Source: Bog-473 sp963745665 (GTDB lineage Bacteria; Actinomycetota; Acidimicrobiia; Acidimicrobiales; RAAP-2). From it: a stretch of DNA of 64,000 nt. A program made the position numbers and the translations under genes. The stretch spans positions 744,001-808,000 of the forward strand of contig CAVUYE010000003.1 of NCBI GenBank assembly GCA_963745665.1, written 5' to 3'. A model generated the notes under the pieces. That model had not been told where the DNA came from. It worked only from the letters and a program-made list of their open reading frames with translations, and did not search any database. Positions 1-9,150 of this stretch are shown piece by piece. How positions within the stretch are numbered: the first letter of the stretch is position 1; each line of letters starts with the position of its first letter.

Positions 1-1345
1 CTCACGCCCGTGAAGGTCCCCGGTACGACGGATATCAGGTGGAGGTAGGCGGCCTCAGGCTGCTTGGGGAGGTCCGGGTCCTTGTAGTAGAGCGCCTCCT
101 CGGCCAGTGCCGCCGCGGCCGGGCGGGGCGCGACCTCCGGGAGGCCCTTGGCCGGGAAGACCATCAGATCGACATAGAGGCGCCGTTCGGCGTAGTTGCC
201 CGACTGTCCCGGCACGAGACCGTGATGCACCATCCAGATGAGGCCCCCGCCGGCCTCGAAGAACTCCGACCCGCCGTAGCCCTGGCCGTTGGCGCTGTTC
301 GTGCTGGTGTGCCAGGCCCGGTCGAGCGGCTTGGTGCACGGTCCCGTGACCGAGCGGCAGTCGGCGATGCCGATGCTGTAGTTCGGGCGTGCCCCAGAGG
401 TTGGCGGAATAGAACATCCAGAACGTGCTGCCGGACTGGACCATGGACGGCGCCTCGACGAGGCCACCTTCCCACGCCTGGGTGGCGCCGATGAGCTCGT
501 GCGGCGGCCCGACGGTCGAGAGGCCGTCGGGTGAGAGCTGCTGGGAGTAGATGTACGTCGGCAGGTTGCAGCAGTCGCCGTCGGCTCTTCCACAAGAGCC
601 AGGGCGTGCCGTTCGTGGTCACGAAGATGCTGGGGTCGATTGCCCCGCCCTGTGCCGTCGGGCAGATGAAGGCCGAGCTCGAGTCGTCGACGAAGGGCCC
701 CGACGGGCTGGTGCTGGTGGCCCGGGAGATGCACATGGCGGTGTTGGGGCCGTGTGTCGTCTGCACGCAACCAGGATTGGTCGCCTTGTAGACACAGTCG
801 AGCGGTTGGGTCGCCGGCGTCGAGTAGTACATGACGAACGTCCGGTCGGTGCGTTCCCAGACCGACGGTGCCCACTGGTAGCCGGCAACCGTCCACGTCG
901 GCAGGGTCGGGAAGGGCATCGCCCAGGTAGTGGCCCGGCGAATCCCGTGGCGCGGGTGATGGCGATGACGGGGATGTGCGCCGGCGCCGAGTAGGCCGAC
1001 CCCGTCGTGCTGGTGGCATAGGCGTAGACCGAATCACCGTCGACGAGGGCAAAGGGGTCGGCGAAGTCACCGTTGAAGATCGGCTGCCCCGTGCAGAAGC
1101 CCGCTCAGGATGCTGAGCGGCACGCCGTGCGACGAGGAGGGGTTGGCGCCGATGGGGCCCATCGTCGCACTGTGGCCCGGCGTGACGTAGGGCTGCCCCG
1201 GCCGGACGACCGGGGCGAGAGGACCGGTGCTTTGCGGCTGGGTTTGGCGTGTGGCCGCGGTGGCAGCGCCGGCCAGCCCGGAGGCACCATTCGCCAGCGC
1301 GCCGACGAAGGCGCAAAGCGACGTGGCGAGGAGCCGGTCATCCTC
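1..1345 (-). CDS. Secreted GH43-like glycosidase, frameshifted, runs off the left edge
   Basis: Probable extracellular five-bladed beta-propeller glycoside hydrolase of the GH43 type (arabinanase/xylosidase superfamily). Seen: a hydrophobic N-terminal stretch (LCAFVGALANGASGLAGAA) resembling a signal peptide, then 'GDFADPFALVDG' (the usual first catalytic Asp region), 'WAPSVW...FVMYYS', 'AIDPSIF...PWLLWKS' (second Asp) and 'LVEAPSM...FWMFYSAN' (the usual acid Glu). The text moves between frames near 1105, 935, 588 and 390, and each time the next segment is clearly the continuation, so at least four indels are present. The start is unclear: no good ATG lies in frame with the signal-like segment. 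The last visible frame is still open at position 1, so the C-terminus is outside the window. Family assignment is fairly secure. Substrate is unknown. Whether this is a pseudogene or sequencing error cannot be settled here. Confidence 0.7.
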
Positions 1346-1422
1346 GGGCGCACGCCCAATTGTGGCTTATGCCGGGCCCCGGGCGGTGGGCACGCCCGGG
1401 TCGACCCGGCTCGACGAACCCG

Positions 1423-4134
1423 TCAGCCTGACTTCGACATGAGCATGAGCGCCGCACCCTCCGAGCCTGGGATGGCGGTGACGGGAGCGAACTCGAGCTT
1501 GGCGCCGCCCAGGATCCACTCCTGGAGGTCCTCCGCCTTCTGGGGCTTGGACAGGTAGTAGCCCTGAATGAAGTCGCACTCGGCCTCGGCCAGCATGGCG
1601 CAGGTGAGCTCGTCCTCCGCCCCTTCGGCGATGACGTAGAGCCCGAGCGAGTGCGCCATCTGAATGGAGGAGCGCACGATGATGCGGTTACTCGCCTCGT
1701 TTGGAAGGTTCGTTACGAAGGAGCGGTCGATCTTCAGCTCGTTCACCGGGAGCTTGTGCAGGTACTGCAGAGAGGAGTAGCCCGTCCCGTAGTCGTCGAT
1801 GCCGAGCTTGATGCCCTTTTCGGACAGCTCGTAGAGCACCTTGGTCGCGGCACCGAGGTCGGCCATGATCTCGGTCTCGGTGACCTCCAGCGTCAGGAGG
1901 TGGGCGGGGATGTCGTACGGCGGAGGCACTTCTCCACGCGGTCGACCAGGTCGATGTCGGCGAACTCGCGCCCGGACACGTTGACCGCCAGACCGATGGT
2001 GATGCCCGCCTCACGCCAGCGGGCCAGCTGGGCGCAGCCCTCGTTCAGGACGAAGTCGGTGATCTGGGGGATCAGGCCCATCTGCTCGGCGATCCCGATG
2101 AACTCCTCCGGCGGGATGAACCCCTGCACCGGGTGGTTCCAGCGGCAGAGCGCCTCGACGTACGCGATGTCGTGGGACTTGACGTCCCCGATCGGCTGGT
2201 ACATCAGGCTCAGCTCGGTCCCGGTCTCGAGCGCGTGGGTCAGGAGGCCACCGAGCATGAGCCAGCGCTGCATGCTCTGGTCGTGCTCGACCGAGTACAC
2301 CTCCACCGTGCCGCGGTTCTTCTTGGCGAGGTACATGGCGATGTCGGCCCGCTGCAGCAGGAGCGCCACGTCGTCACCGTGCTCGGGCGCCATGGCAATG
2401 CCCGGCGCTGGCGGTGACAGCCAGGGTGAGGCCGTCCATCTTGATCGGCTTCTGCATCTCGACGTTGAGCTCGTGGACGATGTCGATGGCGCGCTCGGCG
2501 TCCGTCACGCCGGAGATCACCAGAGCGAACTCGTCACCGCCCAGCCGGGCCACCGTGGCTCGGCCGGAGACGGCGCGGAGCAGACGTTCGGCGATTTCGC
2601 ACAGGAGGCGGTCGCCGATGGCGTGACCGAGCGTGTCGTTGACGTCCTTGAAGCGGTCGATGTCGAGCAGCACGATGGCCACCCCGCCGCTCTCGCTTAG
2701 GGCGGCAGCGGCGCGGGTCAGGAAGAGGATCCGGTTGGGGAGACCGGTCAGCATGTCGTGGGTGGCCTGGTGCGACTTGGAGTCGACCTCGTAGCGCAGC
2801 TCCTCGACCAGCCGGGCGCGCTCGAGGCTGGTGCTGGCGTGGGCGACGAGCGTCTCGAAGAGGCGGAGGTCGTCCTCGTCGAAGCTGTCGAGCTCCTCAT
2901 CGCGGTCGATGGCGATGATGGCCCCGATGGCTGTGTGCCGGTTCATCAGTGGGGCCACCATGGCGTCGCGGTAGTCACCGGCGATCGGGTCGACCGACTC
3001 GGTTCGGCCCTGTGCGGCGGAGTTGTGCAGTGAGGCCTCGCCCGTGGTGATGGCTTGGGTCACGATCGAGTCCTCGTCGAGCGTGATCGGCTCAATGCCG
3101 GAGGGGCCGCGGTCGTCGAAGGAGATCCGACGGGGGATGCCCGAGGGCTCGGCCAGGATGAGCTCGGCCCGGCGGGCGCGCAGGACCGTGCAGACCTCCT
3201 TCAGGACGTCCACGCTCATGGACGACGGCTCGAGGTTGGCCGTGCTCATCGACTGGCTGAAGTCGTAGAGGTGCTGAAGGGACAAGAAGCGGATACGAAG
3301 GCGCGCGTAGCCCTTGAAGGCCACGATGATGAGAGCCGCGACGACCAGGAGCGGGAGGGTCGTCCAAGGATTGATCCAGGCGGCATCGACGAACGCGAAA
3401 GCGAGACAGAGACCGGCTGCCGTGAACATGGCGTTGAACGTCGCCAGGATCATGCCGGTCCTCTGCTTCGCTCTCTGCCCGCTCAGCGCCGCGATGCCTC
3501 GCAGCGTCAGTGTTGACGTGGCCTCACTGATCATTCCGGCTACCGACCGCGGCCGCCCAGCCGATGAAGCCCACTGGACTATGTGTTCCCAGGATCTCCC
3601 GGAAGACCGTCGCGGCCAGGGCCGTTGCGAAGGCAAGCGACGGCCACGTTGTAGGCCACCTTCATCGGGTTCTGCCTGCGCACGACGGCGAAAGCGATGA
3701 TCGATGAGCACACCGAGGCGAGTACGAGGACGTTCGGGGCGAGAAACACCAGCCCAAGGAGCAGTGGCACCACGTAGAGGACGAGGGCGTGCGTGGTGCC
3801 ACGGAAGGGCAGTTCCACCGCCACGTAGTCGGCGATCACGTACAGCGCAACGATTACGGCGAACATGGCGCCCTGGGGAATGATGAGACGGATGGCCCCC
3901 AAGCCGTGGAGCGGGCCGATCAGGCAGAGCCCGGCGGCGAGCAGGCGCGAGGAAGGCCGAGTAGGCGTAGACGGAGGCGACGAAGCGCCAGCGAGACGGC
4001 GGTTCGGGACGCTCAGTCTCGTGGCCCGTGGGGGCGAGGAGCGGCAGTTCGGCCGGCGTGACGTTCCCGTCTTCGAGCGCTTTGGTCGCATCCATGGAGC
4101 CCACCGACTGTGTGGCCGTGCGGACGACGTCCAT
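1423..4134 (-). CDS. Membrane GAF-GGDEF-EAL cyclic-di-GMP enzyme (frameshifted)
   Basis: Bifunctional-looking c-di-GMP turnover protein of about 900 residues once its frames are joined. Order: a polar N-terminus, several hydrophobic helices (about 4000-3600 and 3480-3330), a GAF-like sensor segment (about 3240-2850), GGDEF, then EAL. The cyclase motif GGDEF is intact and is preceded by 'ARL'. The usual inhibitory RxxD reads RATV, so product inhibition at an I-site is unlikely. The phosphodiesterase half has 'YVEALCRW' (EAL motif), 'EVTET', 'IDDYGTGYSSL', 'LKIDRSFV' and 'AEGAED', all the expected metal-binding positions. The text changes frame near 3950, 3590, 2385 and 1925. The start is taken as ATG 4134 (a GTG at 4149 is in the same frame). 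The first codons overlap the tail of the MFS reading frame upstream. Either activity could dominate. Confidence 0.85.
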
Positions 4135-5554
4135 GCCATCCCCGAACACCTTCCAGATATCGGCGGAATCTGTTCAAGACTTGAGATTGCAGCGTGCCTG
4201 CAACCGTTCGGCCTGGAGCCTGGCGAGAGTCCTCCGACCCCTCCATTCGCTCACTGGGCCATTTGTCTGCCCTGACCAGGAGATTGGTTGGGTTGCCACC
4301 CTGTGCAACTATCCGAGCCGGCGTCAAGGGCGGCGATGCATCCTCGTGGAGAGCCCTGAGGAGGGGACGAGCCAGGACCACCGCCACCAGGCACTGCAAC
4401 ACCCCTGCGAGCACGAGCGGCAAGCGGAGGCCGGCCAGTGCGGCCAGGCTGCCGGCGAGGAGGGCGCCGACGGGGGCGGCACCCCAGACGATGCCCCGGG
4501 AGGCGGCGCCGACCCGGCCCATCACCTCGGGAGGCGTCAGCCGTTGGCGCATGGCGATCGACACGACCGCCCCGACGCCGATGGCGAAGCCCACCACCGC
4601 ATAGGCGGGCCCGGCGAGTTGCCATCCTTGCGCCACGGCCATCACCAGATAGCCCGCGCCGGAGATGATGGCGGTGGCGATCAGGGTCTGGGCGCTCTTG
4701 AACCGCCGGACCAGCCTGTTCGCTGCCAGGCTGCCGAAGAGGGCTCCGACCGCGTTGACGGCGAGAAAGAGCCCGTAGGCGCTCGTGCTGACCCCCCACA
4801 AGGTCGTGGCGAGGAGGACGAGGACGCCGGTCTCCATCCCCTGCAGGCCGGCCAGGGACGCCACCATCAAGATGAGGTAGCGCAGGCGGCGGTCGTCCCA
4901 CAGAATCCGGACTCCCTCCCAGACTGAAGGTGTGGTCGTCTCGGATCGGGGGGCTTTCGAGCGGAGGCCGATGAACGGGATGCACGACAGCACCAGTGCG
5001 ATGGCGTCGGTGAAGAACGGGAGCGCCTTGTTCATGGCGAAGAACCAGGTCCCGACGATCGGTCCGGCAAGGCTCTCGGTACTGGTCTCGGTACCGACCA
5101 TCAGGCCGTTGCTGTACTCCAAGGCGTCCGACGGCACGACGTCCGGGACGACGGCCTGCAGCGAGGAGTAGTAGATCGCTCGACCGCTCGCGTTGATCAG
5201 CACAATGAGGATGAGCGTGGCCAGGCTGATGTGACCGCCCAGGATCAAGAAGGCGCCGCCCGCGATGGCCGCAGCCCGCAGGACGTTGGTGATGGCCATG
5301 AGGGGCCCGCGGGAGAATTTGTCGGCGAACGCGCCGGCGGGCAGGGCGAGCAGGAGCCACGGGATGCGGTCCGCCGCCACCACGCTCGAGACCGCCAGTG
5401 GGTGTGGGTTGACGAACACGGCCAGCAGGGGAACGGCGCCGGTGAGCATGCCGTCGCCGGAGCTGGCCAGGGTGAAGCCGGTCCAGAGTCGCCAGAAGGG
5501 GCGGCCGAGCTTCTTCCTCCGGATGCGGTGTTTCGCCCGACTACGAATCCTCAT
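4013..5554 (-). CDS. MFS transporter (EntS/MFS_3-like exporter)
   Basis: Twelve-helix major facilitator superfamily exporter in the cytoplasmic membrane. After a basic N-terminus it shows 'FWRLWTGFTLASSGDGMLTG', typical of the enterobactin-exporter/macrolide-efflux branch, then the loop 'GAFADKFSRGPLM' (motif A-like) and repeated hydrophobic helices to about residue 400. The final ~100 residues are Arg/His-rich, unlike the rest, and overlap the start of the GGDEF-EAL gene by about 120 bases. The natural stop is probably near 4250, with an indel in the tail. Substrate cannot be predicted; efflux of a drug or secondary metabolite is the common role. The long 5' leader with a tiny ORF and hairpins (5555-5794) suggests attenuation control. 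Confidence 0.8.
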   Translation of the reverse strand: MRIRSRAKHRIRRKKLGRPFWRLWTGFTLASSGDGMLTGAVPLLAVFVNPHPLAVSSVVAADRIPWLLLALPAGAFADKFSRGPLMAITNVLRAAAIAGGAFLILGGHISLATLILIVLINASGRAIYYSSLQAVVPDVVPSDALEYSNGLMVGTETSTESLAGPIVGTWFFAMNKALPFFTDAIALVLSCIPFIGLRSKAPRSETTTPSVWEGVRILWDDRRLRYLILMVASLAGLQGMETGVLVLLATTLWGVSTSAYGLFLAVNAVGALFGSLAANRLVRRFKSAQTLIATAIISGAGYLVMAVAQGWQLAGPAYAVVGFAIGVGAVVSIAMRQRLTPPEVMGRVGAASRGIVWGAAPVGALLAGSLAALAGLRLPLVLAGVLQCLVAVVLARPLLRALHEDASPPLTPARIVAQGGNPTNLLVRADKWPSERMEGSEDSRQAPGRTVAGTLQSQVLNRFRRYLEGVRGWHGRRPHGHTVGGLHGCDQSARRRERHAGRTAAPRPHGPRD

Positions 5555-5591
5555 CGAACCTTCGCATCCGTCCTGACTTCCAGCCTGCCAC

Positions 5592-5698
5592 GCCCCGCTC
5601 GTGGAGGCGGGGATGCCCGGGCTCCGGCCCCGGGCGCGACAGCGGCGGGTGCCGCCTCAGCGAAAGAAAATCGCTAAAGGCGGCAGCCCGCCGTGTCG
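5592..5698 (-). promoter_or_regulatory. Stacked hairpins in the MFS 5' leader
   Basis: Three inverted repeats lie in the 220 bases between the leader peptide and the MFS start. The largest spans 5637-5698, with arms of about 27 bases (CGACAGCGGCGGG... pairing with ...CCCGCCGTGTCG) around an A-rich loop at 5664-5670. Two smaller stems lie at 5615-5635 (GCCCGGG/CCCGGGC) and 5592-5612 (CCCCGC/GCGGGG). None is followed by a U-tract on either strand, so they look less like intrinsic terminators and more like leader structure that could hide the MFS ribosome-binding region. Function is inferred. Confidence 0.5.
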
Positions 5699-5770
5699 AA
5701 AAGACTCAGGCAACGCCCAGTACCCGTGTCAGGTCAGCGCGATGCCAGTTGTGAATGTGTTGGCACTCGT

Positions 5771-5794
5771 TCAGTGCCAGCCCGTCTTCCTCAT
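5771..5794 (-). CDS. Putative 7-residue leader peptide (MRKTGWH) upstream of the MFS gene
   Basis: A strong Shine-Dalgarno sequence (GAAGGAGGTG) sits 5-6 bases before ATG at 5794, opening an ORF of only seven codons and a stop. Its last codons (Trp-His-stop) form the left arm of a perfect 7-bp hairpin (TGGCACT...AGTGCCA, 5761-5779), so a ribosome on the ORF would melt that hairpin. This arrangement (tiny well-initiated ORF, hairpin at its end, larger hairpins before an efflux gene) is that of translational or transcriptional attenuators of antibiotic-resistance genes. No experimental support; could be fortuitous. Confidence 0.45.
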   Translation of the reverse strand: MRKTGWH

Positions 5795-6412
5795 ATCGCC
5801 ACCTCCTTCGCACGTTGGTACCGGTACCGGTACCGGTAGGGGAGGGCGTGAAACCGTGCTAGCGGTGCCCTCCTTTCCCATTCACAAGTTTTGCGCAACT
5901 TGCAACCGTTCTGCAACCAGTCAGCGCCCTGTCACCAGGTGAATTGGTTCGCGCGGTTTCAATCTCGGGCCTGTTTTACGAACGAAATTGGGCTTCTCGA
6001 GAGCGGCTTGACCCACAACTTATCCACAAAATTTTTTGCGGATCGAGGGCCACGAGACCCGAAAACGATCGTTGGGGACGCCATCGATGAAGTTACATAG
6101 CTGTGATTTGGACGAGGCGCCTGGCTACCGGGTTGGGACGGTGATCCGTCGGGCCCACTTTGAAGCGCCGGTTGCGGCGGCCAACCCGGCGATTCGAGGA
6201 GTGGTCGACGGCGCCCTCTGAGCATGGTTTTGACAACGGACACGCATGGCACGCGTCCCTGGCCGACGGGTCTCATGGTCTTGCGTTGCGCGACCTCTCT
6301 ACTGACGAGCGGACGCGTGCCGGCGGAGCTCGCGTCATTCCGGACAGACCGCTCATCGCAATCCGCGACATCTTCGCGGCGGCGACGTTCGCCGCGGCTG
6401 GGACGGCCAGAT
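5795..6412. other. Non-coding stretch with a GGTACC repeat
   Basis: No convincing gene. Notable contents: a 22-base run of GGTACC repeats (5817-5838) just upstream of the leader-peptide ribosome site on the minus strand, and a single perfect DnaA-box 9-mer TTATCCACA (6020-6028). There are also two GC-rich inverted repeats, one near 6165-6192 (CGCCGGTTG/CAACCCGGCG) and one near 6376-6400 downstream of cysA. The second could help end cysA transcription but lacks a U-tract. Short open frames here have no recognisable protein features. Confidence 0.5.
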
Positions 6413-7405
6413 TCAGGCGCTAAGAATCGGGTGGCGGCGCTCGGGTGCGCTGGTGGAGTCCGCCCGCGCCACCCAGACCCGTTGTCCGGGCTTCAGGCCG
6501 AGTTCCGCCGCGCTGCCCCGACTGAGTTGCACCCAGCAGGTCTCGCCGCCGGCCAGGTCCACGTCGACCTTGACCTCGAACCCGAGGTGGGTGATGCGGG
6601 CGAGCGTGCCCTCCACCGCGCTGGCACTCGGCTTGCCGTCGGCCAGCGGGTGCACGACGAGATCGTGCGGGCGCACCCATTGGCCGTCGAGGCGGGTGGC
6701 CGAGCCGAGGAAGGTCAGGACGAACTCGTTGGCGGGGTTGTCGTACATGTCCGCCGGCGTGCCCACCTGCTCGAGATGGCCGTGATTGACGATGGCCAGC
6801 CGGTCGGCCACCTCCATCGCCTCCTCCTGGTCGTGCGTGACGAGCACGGTCGTGACGGGCAGCGTGGCGTGCAGGTCGCGCAGCCACAGGCGCAGCTGGG
6901 TGCGCACCTGGGCGTCGAGCGCGCCGAAGGGTTCGTCGAGGAGCAGGACCTTGGGCTCAATGGCCAACGCCCGGGCCAGGGCCATGCGCTGGCGTTGGCC
7001 GCCCGAGAGCTGCGACGGGTAGCGCTCGCCCAGGTGGGCCAGACCCACCAGCTCGAGCAGCTCGTCGACGCGGGCCTTGACCTCGGCCTTCGGACGGTGG
7101 CGGATCTCGAGCCCGAAGGCGACGTTGCGCCGCACCGTCAGGTGGCGGAACGGCGCGTAGTGCTGGAAGCAGAACCCGACGCCGCGGCTGCGCGCCGGCG
7201 TGGCGGTCAGGTCGGCCCCTTCAATGCGGACGATGCCGGTGTCGGCCGTGTCGAGGCCGGCGATGATGCGCAGCAGGGTCGACTTGCCCCCGCCGCTCGG
7301 TCCGAGCAGGGCCGTTAGCGAACCGGTGGGCACCTCGAGTGACACGTCGTCGAGCGCCACGGCCTCGCCGAAGCGCTTCGAGATGGACTCGACCTCGATG
7401 CTCAC
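6413..7405 (-). CDS. cysA: Sulfate/thiosulfate ABC transporter ATP-binding protein CysA
   Basis: ATPase that energises sulfate (or thiosulfate) uptake at the inner face of the membrane. Seen: Walker A 'GPSGGGKST' (about residues 38-46), Q-loop 'FCFQHYAPF', ABC signature 'LSGGQRQRMALARAL', Walker B 'VLLLDEPFGALD' and H-loop 'LVTHDQEEAMEVADR'. A C-terminal ~100-residue regulatory extension follows. At 330 residues it is the normal length. GTG start at 7405 overlaps the cysW stop (GTGA), so translation is probably coupled. Last gene of the binding protein-cysT-cysW-cysA operon. Confidence 0.93.
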   Translation of the reverse strand: MSIEVESISKRFGEAVALDDVSLEVPTGSLTALLGPSGGGKSTLLRIIAGLDTADTGIVRIEGADLTATPARSRGVGFCFQHYAPFRHLTVRRNVAFGLEIRHRPKAEVKARVDELLELVGLAHLGERYPSQLSGGQRQRMALARALAIEPKVLLLDEPFGALDAQVRTQLRLWLRDLHATLPVTTVLVTHDQEEAMEVADRLAIVNHGHLEQVGTPADMYDNPANEFVLTFLGSATRLDGQWVRPHDLVVHPLADGKPSASAVEGTLARITHLGFEVKVDVDLAGGETCWVQLSRGSAAELGLKPGQRVWVARADSTSAPERRHPILSA

Positions 7406-8223
7406 GCTGCCGCCTTCCCGTGCCACGCGTCGCGGTTGCGGTCCGTCAGGGTCAACGTGGTCAGCACGATGAGCGCGGCGATGCAGAGGACGACGGCACC
7501 GACGTAGGCGCTCTGGGGCTCGAGGTTGTCGATGCTCTGGGAGATGAAGAGAGTGTAGGTCTGGGTCTTGCCGGCGATGTCGCCCGAGACGATGGACACC
7601 GCGCCGAACTCGCCCAGCACGCGGGCCGTGGTGAGGGTGACGCCGTAGGCGAGGCCCCGGCGGATGCTGGGCAGCGTGATGCGGCGGAACACCGTGATGG
7701 GCCCCGCGCCCAGGGTGCGCGCCGCCTGCTCCTGCTCGGTACCGATCTCCTGCAGCACCGGCAGGACCTCTCGTACGACATAGGGCAGCGAGACCGCGGC
7801 CGAGGCCATGACGATGCCGGGCATCGAGAAGATCACGGTGATGCCGTGCGACGCCAACCAGTTCCCCCACCAGCCGGTGTGGCCGTACACGAGGATCAGC
7901 GAGAGGCCGATGATGACGGGGGACACGGCCAGGGGGATGTCGATGAGCGCATCGAGCAGCCAGGCGCCGGGGAAGCGGTGCCGGGCCAGCAGCAGCGACA
8001 CGCCGACGCCGAAGATGGTGTTGAGCGGGACGGCGATGGCGACGACGAGCAGCGTGAGGAGCAGCGCGTGCAGCGCGTCCGGCGCGGTGAAGGCGTCCCA
8101 CGCCTGCCCGAGCCCGGGCGAGAAGGCGTGGAAGAAGACGGCGCCGACGGGCACCACGACGAGCAGGCCCAGATAGACCAGGACGAGGTAGCGCAGCGGG
8201 AGCCGCCAGCGGGAGCCCTTCAC
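7402..8223 (-). CDS. cysW: Sulfate ABC transporter permease CysW
   Basis: Second membrane subunit of the sulfate importer, 273 residues with about six transmembrane helices. It carries the permease coupling-loop signature around 'EQEQAARTLGAGPITVFRRITLPSIRRGL' (only the EAA-like core is meant: AARTLGAGP...ITLP) and 'ARVLGEFGAVSIVSG', a hallmark of CysW/CysT. The GTG start at 8223 overlaps the stop of cysT, and its own stop overlaps the start of cysA, so the three are translated as a unit. Confidence 0.9.
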   Translation of the reverse strand: MKGSRWRLPLRYLVLVYLGLLVVVPVGAVFFHAFSPGLGQAWDAFTAPDALHALLLTLLVVAIAVPLNTIFGVGVSLLLARHRFPGAWLLDALIDIPLAVSPVIIGLSLILVYGHTGWWGNWLASHGITVIFSMPGIVMASAAVSLPYVVREVLPVLQEIGTEQEQAARTLGAGPITVFRRITLPSIRRGLAYGVTLTTARVLGEFGAVSIVSGDIAGKTQTYTLFISQSIDNLEPQSAYVGAVVLCIAALIVLTTLTLTDRNRDAWHGKAAA

Positions 8224-9144
8224 ACCGTCTCCGGGATCTCGAAACGCCGGCGGGCCCAGCCGACGGCGAGCAGCACCACGAGCGCGATGGCCACGAGGAC
8301 CACCGACACGGCGCTGGCACCCGCGAAGTCGTCGCTCTGGGCCAGCCCGAAGATGTACGACGAGGCGACCACGGTCTTGCCGGGGAGGTTGCCCGAAATG
8401 AGGACGATCGACCCGTACTCGCCCACTGCCCTGGCGAAGGCCAGGCCGGCGCCGGCGAGCACCGAGGGCAGCACGCTCGGGAGGATGACGCGGCAGCAGC
8501 ACCTGGCGCCGCGAGGCACCGAGGGAGGCCGCGGCGTCCTCTATCTCGTCATCGAGCTCGGCCAGCACCGGTTGGACGCTGCGCACGCAGAAGGGCAGGG
8601 TCACGAAGAGCAACGCGGCGGCCACGCCCAGACGGGTGCCGGCCAGGTCGACGTGGAGCGGGCTGTCGACGCCGTAGAGCGTGAGGAGGGTGAGGCCGGC
8701 CACCACGGTCGGCAGCGCGAACGGGAGGTCGATGACCGCGCTCACGAGCGCCTTGCCGCGGAACTCGTCGCGCACGAGCACGAACGAGATGGCCAGGCCG
8801 GCGATGGAATTCACCACGGCGACAATGGCGGAGAGTGCCAGCGTCAGCTCGAGCGCCGAGACGGCCAGCGGGTTGCTGACGGAGGCCCAGAACGCGCTCC
8901 AGCCGCCGCTGAAGGCGTTGGTGAAGACCGCGGCGAGCGGCAACAGCACCAGCAGGGACAGGTAGGTGATGGCGAGTGCCGGCCCGCCGACGCGCGCGGC
9001 CACCCGTCCCGCCGCGGCCAGGGCCGGGGGAGGCGCCGTGGGGGGATGGCGGCGCCAGCGTCCCCGCCCCGGCCGGCGGTGGGCGGGCGTACCGCCGGGG
9101 CCCGGGAGGCCCAGGTCGTCGACGGAGACGCCCGTACTGCTCAT
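8220..9144 (-). CDS. cysT: Sulfate ABC transporter permease CysT (one frameshift)
   Basis: First membrane subunit of the sulfate importer. The N-terminal part has a Pro/Arg-rich cytoplasmic leader, then helices such as 'ITYLSLLVLLPLAAVF' and 'DLPFALPTVVAGLTLLTLYG'. The coupling loop 'DAAASLGASRRQV' runs into a single-base frameshift near 8500, after which the other frame resumes with 'VILPSVLPSVLAGAGLAFAR' and 'AVGEYGSIVLISGNLPGKT'. Joined length is about 307 residues, normal for CysT. The break falls inside the conserved EAA loop, so the product would be dead if the indel were real. The intact neighbours suggest a sequence error. Confidence 0.85.
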
Positions 9145-9150
9145 CGGCCT

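Noticed and set aside
6020..6028. DnaA-box 9-mer TTATCCACA in the 5.8-6.4 kb gap
   Set aside because: A single box without a cluster, AT-rich unwinding region or dnaA/dnaN genes. One match is expected by chance at this scale.
5959..6276. Minus-strand ORF of about 105 residues in the 5.8-6.4 kb gap
   Set aside because: No ribosome site and atypical composition; overlaps other equally weak frames.
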